From NCBI GenBank assembly GCA_025504975.1, contig JANUWI010000005.1:992001-1056000 (forward strand): a stretch of 64,000 nt of DNA. Reading direction: 5' to 3'. Shown piece by piece: positions 46,866-57,567 of this stretch. The translations under genes were made by a program, and so were the position numbers. The stretch comes from Plenodomus lindquistii. Its lineage: Eukaryota; Ascomycota; Dothideomycetes; Pleosporales; Leptosphaeriaceae. The notes below the pieces were generated by a model. That model had not been told where the DNA came from. It saw nothing but the letters and a program-made list of their open reading frames with translations, and did not search any database. Numbering within the stretch: the stretch's first letter is position 1; the number at the start of each line of letters is the position of its first letter.

Positions 46866-48104
46866 CTAATCAACATGACCATTCATCCCAGCCTCCTCTC
46901 CAGCATCATGCGTATCTCCATTCATGGTCACTCTGCTACTCGCATCTCCCTCTGGCAATTCAGCATCCGATACTGACAGCTGGGCGATGCCATCCAACAT
47001 TGGCGTGGACTCAGCTTCATCTTGCAGCGCGACTAACTCAGATCGAATATGAGCCTCCTCACGCGGTAACAATGGCTGAAGAGCCTCACTACTAAGCTGA
47101 CGACTAACAAGCGTCAACCCACTCAGCGAAGAAGAACTCGACGACACATTCGAACCACCGAGTCCATTCTGCAGCTCCTCCGAGACACCTTCTCCAGCCA
47201 TCCCATTATGGCGAAACCTAAACGCGGTATAGCCAACATTCTCCCCATCAAGCTGCAACCTCATCCGATTCACAAGCCCCCTCCCCCGCCCTACGCCTCC
47301 AAGCGCCTCAAACAGCCTTCGCAGTTGCGGCATACTCAGCCCCGGCTCCACTTGCAGAATCGCCTCGACCAAGATGATCAGCGCACTTGCTTGTACTCGT
47401 TCTTCAGGAATGCTTGTCCTCAAGTGACGACGACTGTAGTAAAGCATTGGAGCCGAGTTGTCGTAGACAGTGATGTTTGTAGATGGGGGTTCGGGTTCGA
47501 CGAATGCGCTGTAGCGCCGTGTGAGGATTGTTTGGCCGCGATCCATGGAGATGGATAGGAATGTAGGGACGGTTTCGGGGTTATGAGGGGCTTGGGGAGC
47601 GAGGGATGGTAGGTTATGGGGTGGAGAGTGGGGAGCAGGTGGGGGATTGTTGACGGTTGTGCGAGGAGATGATGTACCATTGGGAAGTGTGCTGGTGGTG
47701 TGGAGTCCACCAGGTGCTGTGCGGGTCGCTGTTAGGTTAGTGTCCCTTGTGTAGTTGATTGTAGTGCCGTTAAGTGTTGCTCCATTAGTAGTTGTTCTGC
47801 TGGTAATCCCATTACTTTCTGTCCCGTTGCTGTGAGTGCCATTGGTAGCAAGACCACGGCTTACCACGGAACTATACGTAGGAGTCGTCGGAGTGAGCAC
47901 TCGCTGCGACGTCATCTCGAGAGGGCGACTGGTTGGGTTGGGTACATTTTGTGACTGCGCACGGGATGCTGGCAGTCGATAGCTGTGCGCTCCACGGTCT
48001 GTTACAGGTAGCGTGGGATTGTGTGTACTGTTTCTAGCAATCTCACGGCTTTCCCTATTGCTTTGCGATCCTTGGGTATGGTATGGCAGACCCATATCTC
48101 TCAC
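46866..48104 (-). CDS. Ser/Thr/Asn-rich protein of unknown function
   Basis: Intronless frame of 412 residues starting at MRDMGLPYHTQGSQSNRESR. The first half is low complexity with repeated NGT/NGI triplets (ATNGTHSNGTESNGITS, NGATLNGTTINYT) and Pro-rich runs (NNPPPAPHSPPHNLP). An ordered part follows: FLSISMDRGQTILTRRYSAF, then YYSRRHLRTSIPEERVQASA, LIILVEAILQVEPGLSMPQL and RRLFEALGGVGRGRGLVNRM. The tail is acidic and ends MNGHVD. No signal peptide or membrane helix is evident, so the NxT sites are unlikely to be glycosylated. I recognise no family. The uninterrupted frame and an ordered core in a biased context support a real gene. Confidence 0.65.
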   Translation of the reverse strand: MRDMGLPYHTQGSQSNRESREIARNSTHNPTLPVTDRGAHSYRLPASRAQSQNVPNPTSRPLEMTSQRVLTPTTPTYSSVVSRGLATNGTHSNGTESNGITSRTTTNGATLNGTTINYTRDTNLTATRTAPGGLHTTSTLPNGTSSPRTTVNNPPPAPHSPPHNLPSLAPQAPHNPETVPTFLSISMDRGQTILTRRYSAFVEPEPPSTNITVYDNSAPMLYYSRRHLRTSIPEERVQASALIILVEAILQVEPGLSMPQLRRLFEALGGVGRGRGLVNRMRLQLDGENVGYTAFRFRHNGMAGEGVSEELQNGLGGSNVSSSSSSLSGLTLVSRQLSSEALQPLLPREEAHIRSELVALQDEAESTPMLDGIAQLSVSDAELPEGDASSRVTMNGDTHDAGEEAGMNGHVD

Positions 48105-50175
48105 AAGCAGCTCGACCTGATTGGGAGCAGAGCAAGCTATGCTTCGAGACGGCTAATGCGCTGACTATTACGATTTTGTGTCCGATGGAACAGACAATAA
48201 GTCAGTAGTGAGACAGTAAAAGATAGCGTAGTTTGTCTTGGGGATAAGGTTGCAGGCAAGGCGAAGATGGTACTATTGATCAAATTCTTTTTTAGAAGAG
48301 AGAAGGTAAGTTCAACGGTCAGATAAGCTTTTACGCTGATGACTGTGAAATAATGGTGCATTCAATCGTCGCCACGAAACCCAGTACTTCACCAGTGCCT
48401 ACCTCATCTTTGCCCACGTAGTTACGGTTTCTCCCTATAGAGTACTTGTCACAAGAATGATTCACTCATTACGACCGCTGTCTCTTCACAGGTCTGCCAC
48501 GATCCCAAGGATCCAGCTCAGTCTTCCCTTCTACCCGTTTGAGTGCCTTGCCATCGCATGTTGATATCTCACAAAAGCACCTTCGACAGATCCATTCCAC
48601 ACCTTGCTTATCGATGACTAGATCGCCAACGTGTAGGTCGCTATTATAGAGTGCGTTTGGGTGTCGAGGCGCTGCTTCGTACAGAGGATCGGTTGTGATA
48701 CAAGTGGATGAGGTTGAGGAGTCCTGCGATGATGCGTCCGCATTGAAAGTCAGGCGAGTCGGGCTTCGCGGAATCTCGGTTTGATCTGGGTCTCGTATGA
48801 GATTACTGTGAGGTAATACATCAGTACAAACGGTTGCATCAAAGATGAGCTCCGTCTCCGCCTTGCGCGTCATCAAATTACGAATCATGATGTTGTTGAC
48901 ACTTGCGTCGTCCGCTCAATACTTTGTGGATTTCGGTGAGGTCGGAACTGCGCAGAAGCTCCTTTGGTGGGGAGTGGAAACCTCCAAGGAAGATCAATTC
49001 GCAAAGTTCGCTGCTTCAGAAATGTGGAATCACGTCTCGGTCGAATCTAAACTTTGTGCGTGACTTCATGTAACGATGATGATGAGGTTGTCACTTGCTG
49101 GCCAGGAGATGCACCGAAGCCTTGACCACGGCCAATGACATAGGCCGAGCAACCGAGGAAGGCCCGCGACAGCCTCCTTCCGCTTCGTCCCCAGTGGATT
49201 TGCAAATGGAAATTCACTATCCACAATGCTCCATGGAAGAACAGAAGATCCCTCGTGTTCTCAATTTGTTTGCAACGGAATAAGCGGCACGTATCTTGTA
49301 CAGCGATCACTTCCCAGCCTGATCTTTTCAATGTTTCCCCCCACACCGCCACATCGTATTCACGGTGGAGTATCGAGGATGGAAGTGCGAGTAAAAGACG
49401 GTAAAGGTGCCAGTATGTATTGCTTATGGCTCCACGTCACGGAAGTGGCGTGCGGCTCCCTCGCGATCCCTGCGTTGGCGTTGATGATGGTGTTGATTGC
49501 AAGGCTGGCACAGCCTCAGATTTGCAAATCTAATAATAGAAATCAGTCACTGTAGCATGGGACTTGGTGACTGAGGTATGATCGGGTACCGCCGAAGGAC
49601 ACCGAAATACACCATTCAATTAGTTTGCGCCCAATTTTCACCGTCACCTGCAGCTTGTACCCGTTTTGTCGCTGCATCCTCATCAGTGTATAGCAAAACA
49701 GCTTATTGAGACTGACAACGTACGCATGAAGAAGACATCAATGTCTTCTTCGGAACAGACCACACAAGTGGGTAGCTCGCCGTTAGCCCAGCCGATCACA
49801 ACCGCTTACATCATGAAGCGGCTCATGGTCGGTGCGGGGGCAAGCAAAAGCAAGCTGCTGTCCCGGACACTCGGAGAAATTTAATCAGGATAGAGTAGTC
49901 GCTGGAAAGGAACACAGACCCTGGTAATGTAACCCACCAGCACGATCCGAACACGAGGTGAGGACCCATTCTGGTACGTTTGTGCGAGACCAGCAGCCGT
50001 CGGCCGAGTGACGAGGGTGACGTCTATCCTAACAGAAACTTCGTAAAGATGGCAGAGGGATTGATATAAGTACTCTCGTGCGGCCTTGATTTGATGTTCA
50101 TCATCCAAACTCACATCCACACTTTCCACACAACCTTCACAACCACCACAACCACCACAAACCACCACAAACATC
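48105..50175. other. Gene-poor stretch with one small candidate
   Basis: About 2 kb between the Ser/Thr/Asn-rich gene and the Alt a 1-like gene. Apart from the 139-codon minus frame at 48469-48888, only short frames. The 3' end should contain the Alt a 1-like promoter and 5' leader, with repeated accacaacc-type units at 50130-50172. Confidence 0.45.
48469..48888 (-). CDS. Small hypothetical protein, 139 residues
   Basis: Frame starting MIRNLMTRKAETELIFDA and ending DPWDRGRPVKRQRS. The segment HPNALYNSDLHVGDLVIDKQ followed by GVEWICRRCFCEISTCDGKA contains four closely spaced cysteines (C-x2-C-x-C-x4-C) and reads like an ordered fungal motif. No opposing gene. There may be additional upstream exons on the minus strand near 49050-49290 that I could not join with confidence. 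No family recognised. Confidence 0.4.
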   Translation of the reverse strand: MIRNLMTRKAETELIFDATVCTDVLPHSNLIRDPDQTEIPRSPTRLTFNADASSQDSSTSSTCITTDPLYEAAPRHPNALYNSDLHVGDLVIDKQGVEWICRRCFCEISTCDGKALKRVEGKTELDPWDRGRPVKRQRS

Positions 50176-50717
50176 ATGCAGTTCCTCACCCTCGCCGCTC
50201 TCTTCGGTGCCGCCATCGCTGCGCCGGCTCCTCAGACTTCTGACTGCCCAAACCCTGCTCACTGCGGAACTCCTCAGAACCCAGCGAACTACGAGAATAT
50301 CGACATCAGCGACTACTACCTCCGCAAGAACAATGGCGTGATTCAAGCTGTTGGCTTCAAGCTCTCCGGCGACAACGCCACGGATATCGCATGCTCCGTC
50401 GGCGTCACACCTACTCTTCCCACTGAGGTGATTCACTGCGCCGACGACAAGTACAAGTTCGTCTTGACCGCTCCCGAGGGCGACGAGAACCCTGGTCTCA
50501 CCATCTACCACGAGACCGGCCTTGCTCAGGGCAAGTGGGGTGAAGGACCATCCCCCAACCTTTACTGCCGTGCCGGTGGAAACGGACCTGAGGACTTTGT
50601 AAGTTTTATAATAACCGTCGACGGAACTGTCGAGAACGAGCATCAACTAACAGTACTTGATAGATCTGCAACCAGGTTAGCTTCTACACCCTTGTCATCA
50701 CCAACGGTGCCCAGTAA
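50176..50717 (+). CDS. Secreted Alt a 1-like (AA1-like domain) protein
   Basis: Small extracellular protein. Start at 50176 with signal peptide MQFLTLAALFGAAIAAPAP. A GT-AG intron (50599-50663) splits the C-terminus so that YCRAGGNGPEDF joins ICNQVSFYTLVITNGAQ, then stop. The block IDISDYYLRKNNGVIQAVGF and the YCRAGGNGPxDFxC ending are the signature of the Alt a 1 family, beta-barrel proteins abundant in Pleosporales; Alt a 1 of Alternaria is a major allergen and some members act as plant-interaction effectors. The product is about 158 residues; the mature part has six cysteines (DCPNPAHC, IACSV, IHCAD, LYCRA, FICNQ), in reasonable agreement with the family's disulfides. Short clean leader of accac repeats precedes the ATG. 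Function for this member is not known. It lies next to a gene-free region with telomere-like repeats. Confidence 0.88.
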
Positions 50718-51815
50718 GCGAGCGCATTGCAATTGCATCACAGACAACATAATTTGTAATAAGCATGCTTCTTGTAAATAGTAATTCAGCGAAATTGGAT
50801 GCGAAGCTTCACGTCTTGTGACTTCTTAGAATGCTTCCAAATCGTATAATTTACCAAGTGCTATTGAGTCTTTCAAACACGTGATTACCATACTTCCATA
50901 CCAAGTAGCTTGGGAGTTGTCCTCCCAAGCCTCTTGACGCCATAAGCTGAAGAGGGCAAATTGCCGCTCGAAATATCCGAATCCTCGCCTCGCGACCTTC
51001 TACTCTGTCATGATACCGGTCGGCCTCTTGAGGTGGTGCAGGTTCTTGGATGAGACCTTCCGCGCTGCATGTCCTTTTCTCTTGGCGCCTTTTCATCGAC
51101 AAGGCTCACGAGAATACATTTGTACGGTACAGGTATCCGTCCGAGAACAGCCCTGGCCCAGATATCTATGGATCTTCTCGCTCGATAGGGTGACAGATGG
51201 ATGCTGAGTTTGGAAGCAATGGTAAGCGGTCCATCCATGGAAGCCAGATCACGTTGCCAGCAAGACGGAAGTCTGAAATATACCTTCTATTCCAACGCTA
51301 CATCTGATGTCATAGCCACCATACGTATGTTTTGCACCCATATGAAAACGTCTAGACATCGTAATGTCAACGTAGTGTTAGGAGAAAAGAATATGTGTTC
51401 TGCTCAGACAATCACGAGGCCAAGCAAGTTAGGAGGCAATGAAACGCGTTAGAATCCTATGTTCACTTCACGCTGACCCCAATCTTCTCGGATTCGATTT
51501 TGTAGACATCTTTTCCGTTGTCTACGGTAGTCAGGACCGTGCCTCGCATCCACTTTATTATCTTGCTTCCAAGCCCAGCGCTCACCTTTCTCTTACAGCG
51601 TGGATGTACCCAGTACAGTCTGAAGTGAACATGTTTTGTGATACTGTATTCAACCATCATGGAGTGAATCCCACAAAACAAGAATCAACTTGTTCCTCCC
51701 TTTGGTAGTGTCATGTCAAGCGCATTGCTGTGCAACAGCCTTTTGAAGAAAGTACCGGGATGTGCGTGACGGCGGCAATCAATCGCTAAGAGCAACAACG
51801 TCCATAGGATATACT

Positions 51816-51873
51816 TGCAGCCCGAAAGGTCTCGGGACAGTACGATTGGAAAGTACACTTCGGAAAATAGGCC
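51816..51873 (+). repeat. Left arm of inverted repeat around telomere-like DNA
   Basis: Pairs with 52146-52201 in inverted orientation. The core (gaaaggtctc, ggacagtacgatt, aaagtacacttcgga) covers 42 bases with two mismatches against the reverse complement of the right arm; flanks tgcag and ggcc also match with small indels. Confidence 0.85.
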
Positions 51874-52000
51874 AATGAGAGGGCTGCTCACGGGTGTTCT
51901 GTGGGTCCTCTCCGTCGGAACCTCAGAACGACCTTAGAAGCCTTCACTCACAACTTCTACTTCTACTCCTTCACGTACTTTTTTATTATATCCCGTAGCC

Positions 52001-52073
52001 CTTACCTCTACCTCTAACCCTAACCCTAAACTAATACACCCTTACCCTAACAAACCCTAAGACTAACCCTAGT
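52001..52073 (+). repeat. Interstitial telomere-like CCCTAA repeats
   Basis: Contains ctaaccctaaccctaaa, then ttaccctaac, aaaccctaag and actaaccctagt: degenerate CCCTAA units, the complement of the TTAGGG repeat of filamentous ascomycete telomeres. Confidence 0.85.
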
Positions 52074-52079
52074 CTTTGT

Positions 52080-52140
52080 GGTAGTTACGGTGTTGCAGTG
52101 TTACAGTGTTGGTGATGGTGTTGGTGTTAGTGTTGGTGTC
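52080..52140 (+). repeat. GTGTTG-rich minisatellite
   Basis: Degenerate units such as gtgttgcagtgttacagtgt and gatggtgttggtgttagtgt, directly after the telomere-like repeats. Confidence 0.7.
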
Positions 52141-52145
52141 AGGCA

Positions 52146-52201
52146 GGCCTCATTCCGAAGTGTACTTTTCAATCGTACTGTCCTGAGACCTTTCGCTTGC
52201 A
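52146..52201 (-). repeat. Right arm of inverted repeat around telomere-like DNA
   Basis: Reverse-complement partner of 51816-51873; the two core mismatches are C-to-T changes on this arm's plus strand. Confidence 0.85.
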
Positions 52202-52712
52202 GCCTCCGTGGTGAAAGAACATGATATAGCAAATACAGCAGCTAGCAGCAGTATTAGCAAGTTCCTTGTATTTCCTACCACTAACATGCTTCCCGTAGAT
52301 ATAAGCCTTAATCACGGCTAATCATGAGTAGATCTTACTACACTTTGCACAGGCAATGTCTGACACAGGTGTATTAAGACGGACATGACCAAAATTTGGC
52401 TGGTGTTCTCACACAACTAGTAACGTCTCGTGCTCGTGTATATGATCGTAGGAGCGAATGCCTATAGGTTGCATCGAATGCCAGTTGGAACGCGAATAGT
52501 CGAAGAGATGTTGTCTGGTGTTGTCGGCGAGGCCGTCGTTGTTGGTCAAATTGGGAAACGTCTCAGACCTCGGCAACTCCAGCCCCCCAACACGAGTCGA
52601 CCTTCCACTGCTCTTGGATCGCGTCAGTAACAGTTAGACGTTTTCGTTCACTCGAAATGTAGCCTTGATTATTCGAGACGAACAAAGTCCATCTTCAAAT
52701 CGACCTACAAAT

Positions 52713-53874
52713 ATGAAGGCTATCCAGATTACTGAATTTGTGAAAGTGCGTCACCAAGGACTTGACTAGCTTTCTCATCTCGCAACTAATCGCATCATAG
52801 GACCTTACAACCCTAACTTCAAAACATGTTCCTTCTCCCGAGTCAAAAAAGTCCTCAGATCTCCGCATCACAATCACTCACGCAGCAATAACCCACGTCG
52901 ATCTTCTCTACGCCCAAGGCCTGCATCAAAACAATAAGCGTCATGTCCAACCACCTTTCATTCTCGGTACCGAATTCTCCGGCGTCGTTGTGTCCGGTTC
53001 ATCCTCATCCTTACCCCCAGGAACCCGCGTCTTCGGCTCAGGACTAGGCGCTTACGCGGAAGAAATCTGCGTTCCAGAAGGTAGTGTCAGAAAAGTGCCA
53101 GAGCAGTGGGGAAATGCTGGCGCATGTGCGGTGGGCGTGAGTGGCGCCGTCTCATACGGTGCATTGATCGATGTAGCGGGATTAAAGAGCGGAGAGACGA
53201 TTTTAGTTCTTGGTGCGAGTGGCGGTCTAGGTGTAATGGCGATTCAAATCGCAAAGGCAATTGGAGCGAGGGTTATCGCTGCTGTTGGGTCTGAAGAGAA
53301 GGGCGAGGTTGTTAGGAGGATTGGTGCTGATGAGGTTGTGTTTTATACGGATGGGAAGTGGGAGGATAGCGTGAAAAAGTTTACGAAGGATGGAGAGGGT
53401 GTTGATGTAGTGTATGATGGGATTGGGGCTGTGGAAGCTGGAGTACGGTGTCTGAAGTATAGAGGTAGGTTGGTGATTGTTGGGTTTGCGGGGAGAGGAG
53501 GAAATGTAGAGAAGGTGAGGGCAAATAGGATCTTGTTGAAGAGCGTTATGGTGCATGGTTATGTAAGTTTTGTTCTATCTTTGTTTGATGTTAAGGTGGA
53601 TATGGATGCTAAAGCTACCCATGCTGACGGATTCTAGCGATTTGGTGAAGATGGTAGGAGAGACCCTCAACGGACAGAGGACGTTTGGGAAGGCTTCATG
53701 AAGCTCGTGGATGCAGGGAAGATCCAGCCGGTGAATTACAAAGAAATGTATCTGGGGCTGGAAGCTGTGCCTAGGGCACTAGATGATGCGAAGGAGCATA
53801 GGGCTTGGGGTAGGGCAGTGTTGACCATCAACATAGATGCTGAGAGAGGAAACTTGAAGGAAGCGAAGCTATAG
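52713..53874 (+). CDS. Zinc-less MDR oxidoreductase (quinone oxidoreductase-like)
   Basis: NAD(P)H-dependent reductase of the medium-chain dehydrogenase family. The start at 52713 gives MKAIQITEFVK. An intron (about 52746-52800) leads to DLTTLTSKHVPSPESKK, then RITITHAAITHVDLLYAQG, PPFILGTEFSGVVVSGSSSS and GTRVFGSGLGAYAEEICVPE. The cofactor-binding glycine motif is ETILVLGASGGLGVMAIQIA, followed by GARVIAAVGSEEKGEVVRRI. A second intron near 53563-53637 joins MVHGY to RFGEDGRRDPQRTEDVWEG and on to EHRAWGRAVLTINIDAE. About 345 residues. The catalytic-zinc ligands of alcohol dehydrogenases are absent, placing it with quinone oxidoreductases and enoyl reductases. The codon preference is slightly more AT-rich than neighbours. 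Substrate unknown. Confidence 0.9.
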
Positions 53875-54406
53875 GAGTTCAAGTTTGCCTTGTTATTCAA
53901 TGGCTAGACCTCTTCTTACTTTCACATGCATCAATGGCACGGAAAAGAGGGAGCCAATCGCGACATACGCTGCCGATTTACAACAACTGCTCAATGATTA
54001 TCCAACATATGTTAGACTTTCTGTACAACCCATCAACGTCATAGTCTGTCGTGTGTGAAGTGAGAGGTACTCGGAGTGAGGGTGGAGCTGCGACATGATT
54101 GATTGGGCTTAGCGCCGGATGAGATGCACTAGCGCGCTTTCCTTTGGTTGCACCCTGGCGTGTTCCAACGCTCGCTCTCAAGTTTATAACAAAGCCCGTC
54201 GCCTCCGACTCTCCACGCCTTTTGCCTCTTCTTCTCCTTGCCCTCACTCTTTCCTCTCAACTGTGCGCTGTTTGGTGCACGTGGTTGTCAGAACTAGCGA
54301 GCTCCGCGCCTGCCTGATCTGCGCGCTCTTACCTGGGCTTCGTCTGCGACACATCTGTCAACCACACCCCGACTCTGGTCTCGTCAACACTTATTTTTCC
54401 GTAAAC
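53875..54406. other. Intergenic region before SPT5
   Basis: About 530 bp between two plus-strand genes; pyrimidine-rich tracts from 54200 to 54260 suit a fungal 5' leader. No gene supported. Confidence 0.5.
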
Positions 54407-57400
54407 ATGGCCTCGTACGGCAGCGACCACGAGTCTGACGAGGACGACTTCAATCCCGCGCCCGAGATCGACGAGGATGACGTCGCACCGAGCAACGCGG
54501 CCTCGCGCAGGCCTGTCCCAGACGAGGATGACGACGATGAAGGGGACGCGCCCACCATGACTGGCGACAACGATGAGGATGAAGAAGGCGGTGGCATAGA
54601 TCTCGAAAATGATGATGACGATGACGAGGAGGACGACGAAGAAGATGAGGACGAGGACGTTGTGGTATGCAATCTAGATATGGGCTAATGAAGGTATATG
54701 AAATGCTGACCTGCAACTAGGCTCGACCCGCCAAGCGACGGAAGAAGCAGAAGCGCAACATGTTCATCGATGTCGAAGCCGAAGTCGACGAAGACGAGGA
54801 GGAGGAAGACGAGGGCGACGATGATGGTGTTGACGAAGTGCACCCAGACGACCTCCTCGGTCCTACCGACGCCGAACTCGATGATCGCCACCACCGCGAG
54901 CTGGACATGCGCCGCGAAGTCAATGCGCAGAAGGATGTCGAGGAGCTGGCCAAGGAGTTCGATGAGAAGTATCGGCGGAGGGAGATGCAGAGTGCCCGTC
55001 GTGGAGCTGCAGGCGCAGTCCCGCTTGCTCTACCCACAGTCGACGATCCTTCGATTTGGGGCTGCAAGTGCCGACCGGGCAAGGAGCGTGAGATCATCAT
55101 GTCGATACAAAAGCGCATCGACGATAAGATCCGCACAAAACAGCCCATCAATGTCTACTCGGTCTTTGAGCGTGGACCCACTGGACCCCAGTCTGGCTTT
55201 CTGTACGTTGAAGCTGACTCCAAGGCGGCCGTCATTGAGCTGCTCGAAGGCATTCAGAACGTGTTCATGGGCTCGGGGCAATTCTCTATCTCACCCAAAG
55301 AACGCCCGGATCTCCTGCGGAAGAAGAAGAGGGCGCCATTGGAAGTCGGCAAGTTTGTGCGCATGTTGCGTCCACCCACATACAAGGGCGATTTGGCAAA
55401 GGTAGTCGAAGTCTCTACCAATGGGCTCGACTGTGTGGTTCAGCTGGTGCCGCGTCTCGACTATGGTCTGAACGAGGACACCAACGCTGCCATCGACAAC
55501 AAGCGCAAGCGAGGCGGCTTTTTTGGTCGACAGACTGAACGCCCACCTCCAAAGCTCTTCAACGAGGCCGAGGCGAAGAAGCGTCACATGAAGCATCTCA
55601 GCATGACAGGCTCTGGCAATCAGCGAGCGTATGTGTACAAGGGCGAAGACTATCAGAATGGGTTCTTGATCAAGGATGTCAAGGTCAATCATGTCAGCAC
55701 AGAGAAGGTCAACCCTCGCATGGAAGAACTGCAGTTCTTCTCAGTCCAGAATGCTGATGGTACCGAAACTCTGGATCTTGTGGCAGTTCAAGCGGCGCAG
55801 AAGGCCGCCGATTCGGGTGCCGCCTTCGCTGCTGGCGACAACGTTGAAATCTACACTGGTGAACAAAAGGGCATTCGCGGTTCTACCGTCACAGTCATCG
55901 GCGACATCGTCACGCTACGCGTCAGCGAAGGCGAACTTCGTGGGAGGAGAATTGATGCTCCTGTCAAGACACTGAGGAAGCTGTTCCGTGAGGGTGATCA
56001 CGTCAAGGTCATTGGCGGCAGTAAGTATGTTGATGAAGTCGGGCTTGTCACGAGGATTAGGGACGATAAGATTACCCTGCTTTGCGACTCGACTCAGGCG
56101 GAAATCACAGTCTTTAGCAAGGACTTGAAGCGAGCTGCCGACTCTGCCAACCTTGGCGCAGATTCTAATTTCGATCTCTATGACATGGTGCAGATTGAGT
56201 AAGTCACTGTGACTAAAATGATTCTTAGATTGCTAACATGATACAGTGCCTCAACTATTGGTTGTGTAGTCAGGGTTGACCGCGAGGTCTTACGAGTCGT
56301 TGACCAGGGAGGCGACGTACGCACGCTCCTTCAAACTCAGGTCTCGCAAGTCGTAGGCATCAACAAGCACGCTGTGGCTACTGACCGCGATGGCTCTGAG
56401 ATTAGACACGAAGACGACGTCAAGGAATTCGCTGGCGAGGGTCGACAAGGAAAAGTCCTTTTTATTCATCGTGGCACGCTCTTCGTTCGCAACCGCGATC
56501 TTGTCGAAAATCAGGGTATTTTCGTTGTTCGAAGCACCAATGTTGTCACCATGGCAGCAAAGAGTGGTCGTGCTCAGGCTCAAGGTCCCGATCTCAGTGG
56601 CTTGAACCCTGCGCTCAACGCTGGTGCTGGTGGCAATGGTGCTGCTATGCCTCCACCTCGAAGTTTTGGTCGCGACAAGCTGATTGGTAAGACCGTTGTT
56701 ATTCGCAAGGGTGCCTACAAAGGTCTTCTCGGTATTGTCAAGGACACCATGAACGACGAAGCTCGTATCGAACTGCATACCAAGAACAAGCAAGTTTCAG
56801 TCAAGAAGGAACTCCTCACTGTCAAAGATCCTATCACAGGTAACAGCCTCGACTTCTCTGGCGGCAAATTCCCCAACCGCTCGCGCGGTGGTTTCTCTGG
56901 CGGCAACACCAGCTACGGCGGTGCCAGCGCTGGCGGAGCTGGAGGACGCACTCCCGCCTGGGGAGGCGGCAGCTCCCGTGGTCCGTCCTGGGGCAGCGGT
57001 GCTACACCTGCCGGCGGCCGCACACCAGGCTGGGGTGGTGGTGGAGGAGGACGAACCCCCGGATGGGGAGGTAACGATGGTGGTCGCACTGCCTACGGTG
57101 GGAATGATGGCTCGCGAACTGCCTATGGTGGTGACGGCAGCCGAACTGCCTACGGTGGTGCCACAGCCTACGGAGGAGCAACATCCTACGGCGGCGGCAC
57201 AGCATACGGCGGCAACGACGGAAACCGCACTGCTTACGGCGGGTTCAATTCCAACTCTGGCTCGCGCACACCTGCCTGGGGCGGCTCTGGTGGTGGCGCA
57301 TCCTCGAAACCCATATCTGCGCCTACACCTGGTGCATACAGTGCGCCCTCTCCTGGAGGCTACGCGGCGCCCACGCCAGGCGGCTACGGTGCGTACAGTG

Positions 57401-57567
57401 CGCCTACGCCTGGCGGACCGCCAATGGATGCTCCTACGCCGGGTAACTATATGGCGGCTACGCCTGGGGATGCACGGTATGGGAATACCCCTGCGGCTGC
57501 GCCGACGCCAGGGGGTTGGGATGTTGCTACGCCTGCGCCGAGCGGAGAGGATCCGAGATATGATTAG
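54407..57567 (+). CDS. SPT5: Transcription elongation factor Spt5
   Basis: Large subunit of the Spt4-Spt5 (DSIF) clamp that travels with RNA polymerase II and aids processivity and RNA processing. The start at 54407 gives MASYGSDHESDEDDFNPAPE. A first intron (54665-54720) joins DEDVV to ARPAKRRKKQKRNMF. The N-terminus is extremely acidic. The NGN domain reads IWGCKCRPGKEREIIMSIQK through GFLYVEADSKAAVIELLEGI. KOW modules follow: VRMLRPPTYKGDLAKVVEVS, GDNVEIYTGEQKGIRGSTVT, GDHVKVIGGSKYVDEVGLVT, and after an intron at 56199-56246 KVLFIHRGTLFVRNRDLVEN and GKTVVIRKGAYKGLLGIVKD. From about 56900 the C-terminal repeat region carries many short repeats of types GGRTPGWGG and SRTAYGG, then AAPTPGGY/APTPGG, substrates for kinases such as Bur1/CDK9 in other organisms. 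About 1020 residues, as expected. Confidence 0.97.

Larger units (their letters stand above)
50718..52712. other. Gene-free stretch holding inverted repeats and telomere-like sequence
   Basis: About 2 kb between the Alt a 1-like and oxidoreductase genes. Open frames are short and overlap. The notable content is the inverted repeat pair at 51816-51873 and 52146-52201, telomere-like CCCTAA units between them, and GTGTTG-rich DNA at 52080-52140. Confidence 0.6.

Noticed and set aside
51816..52201. RIP mutation as the cause of the two arm mismatches
   Set aside because: Both are C-to-T changes but not in the CpA context typical of RIP, and two changes are too few.
54391..54716. Poly-Ser frame on the minus strand
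   Set aside because: Antisense of the acidic N-terminus of Spt5.
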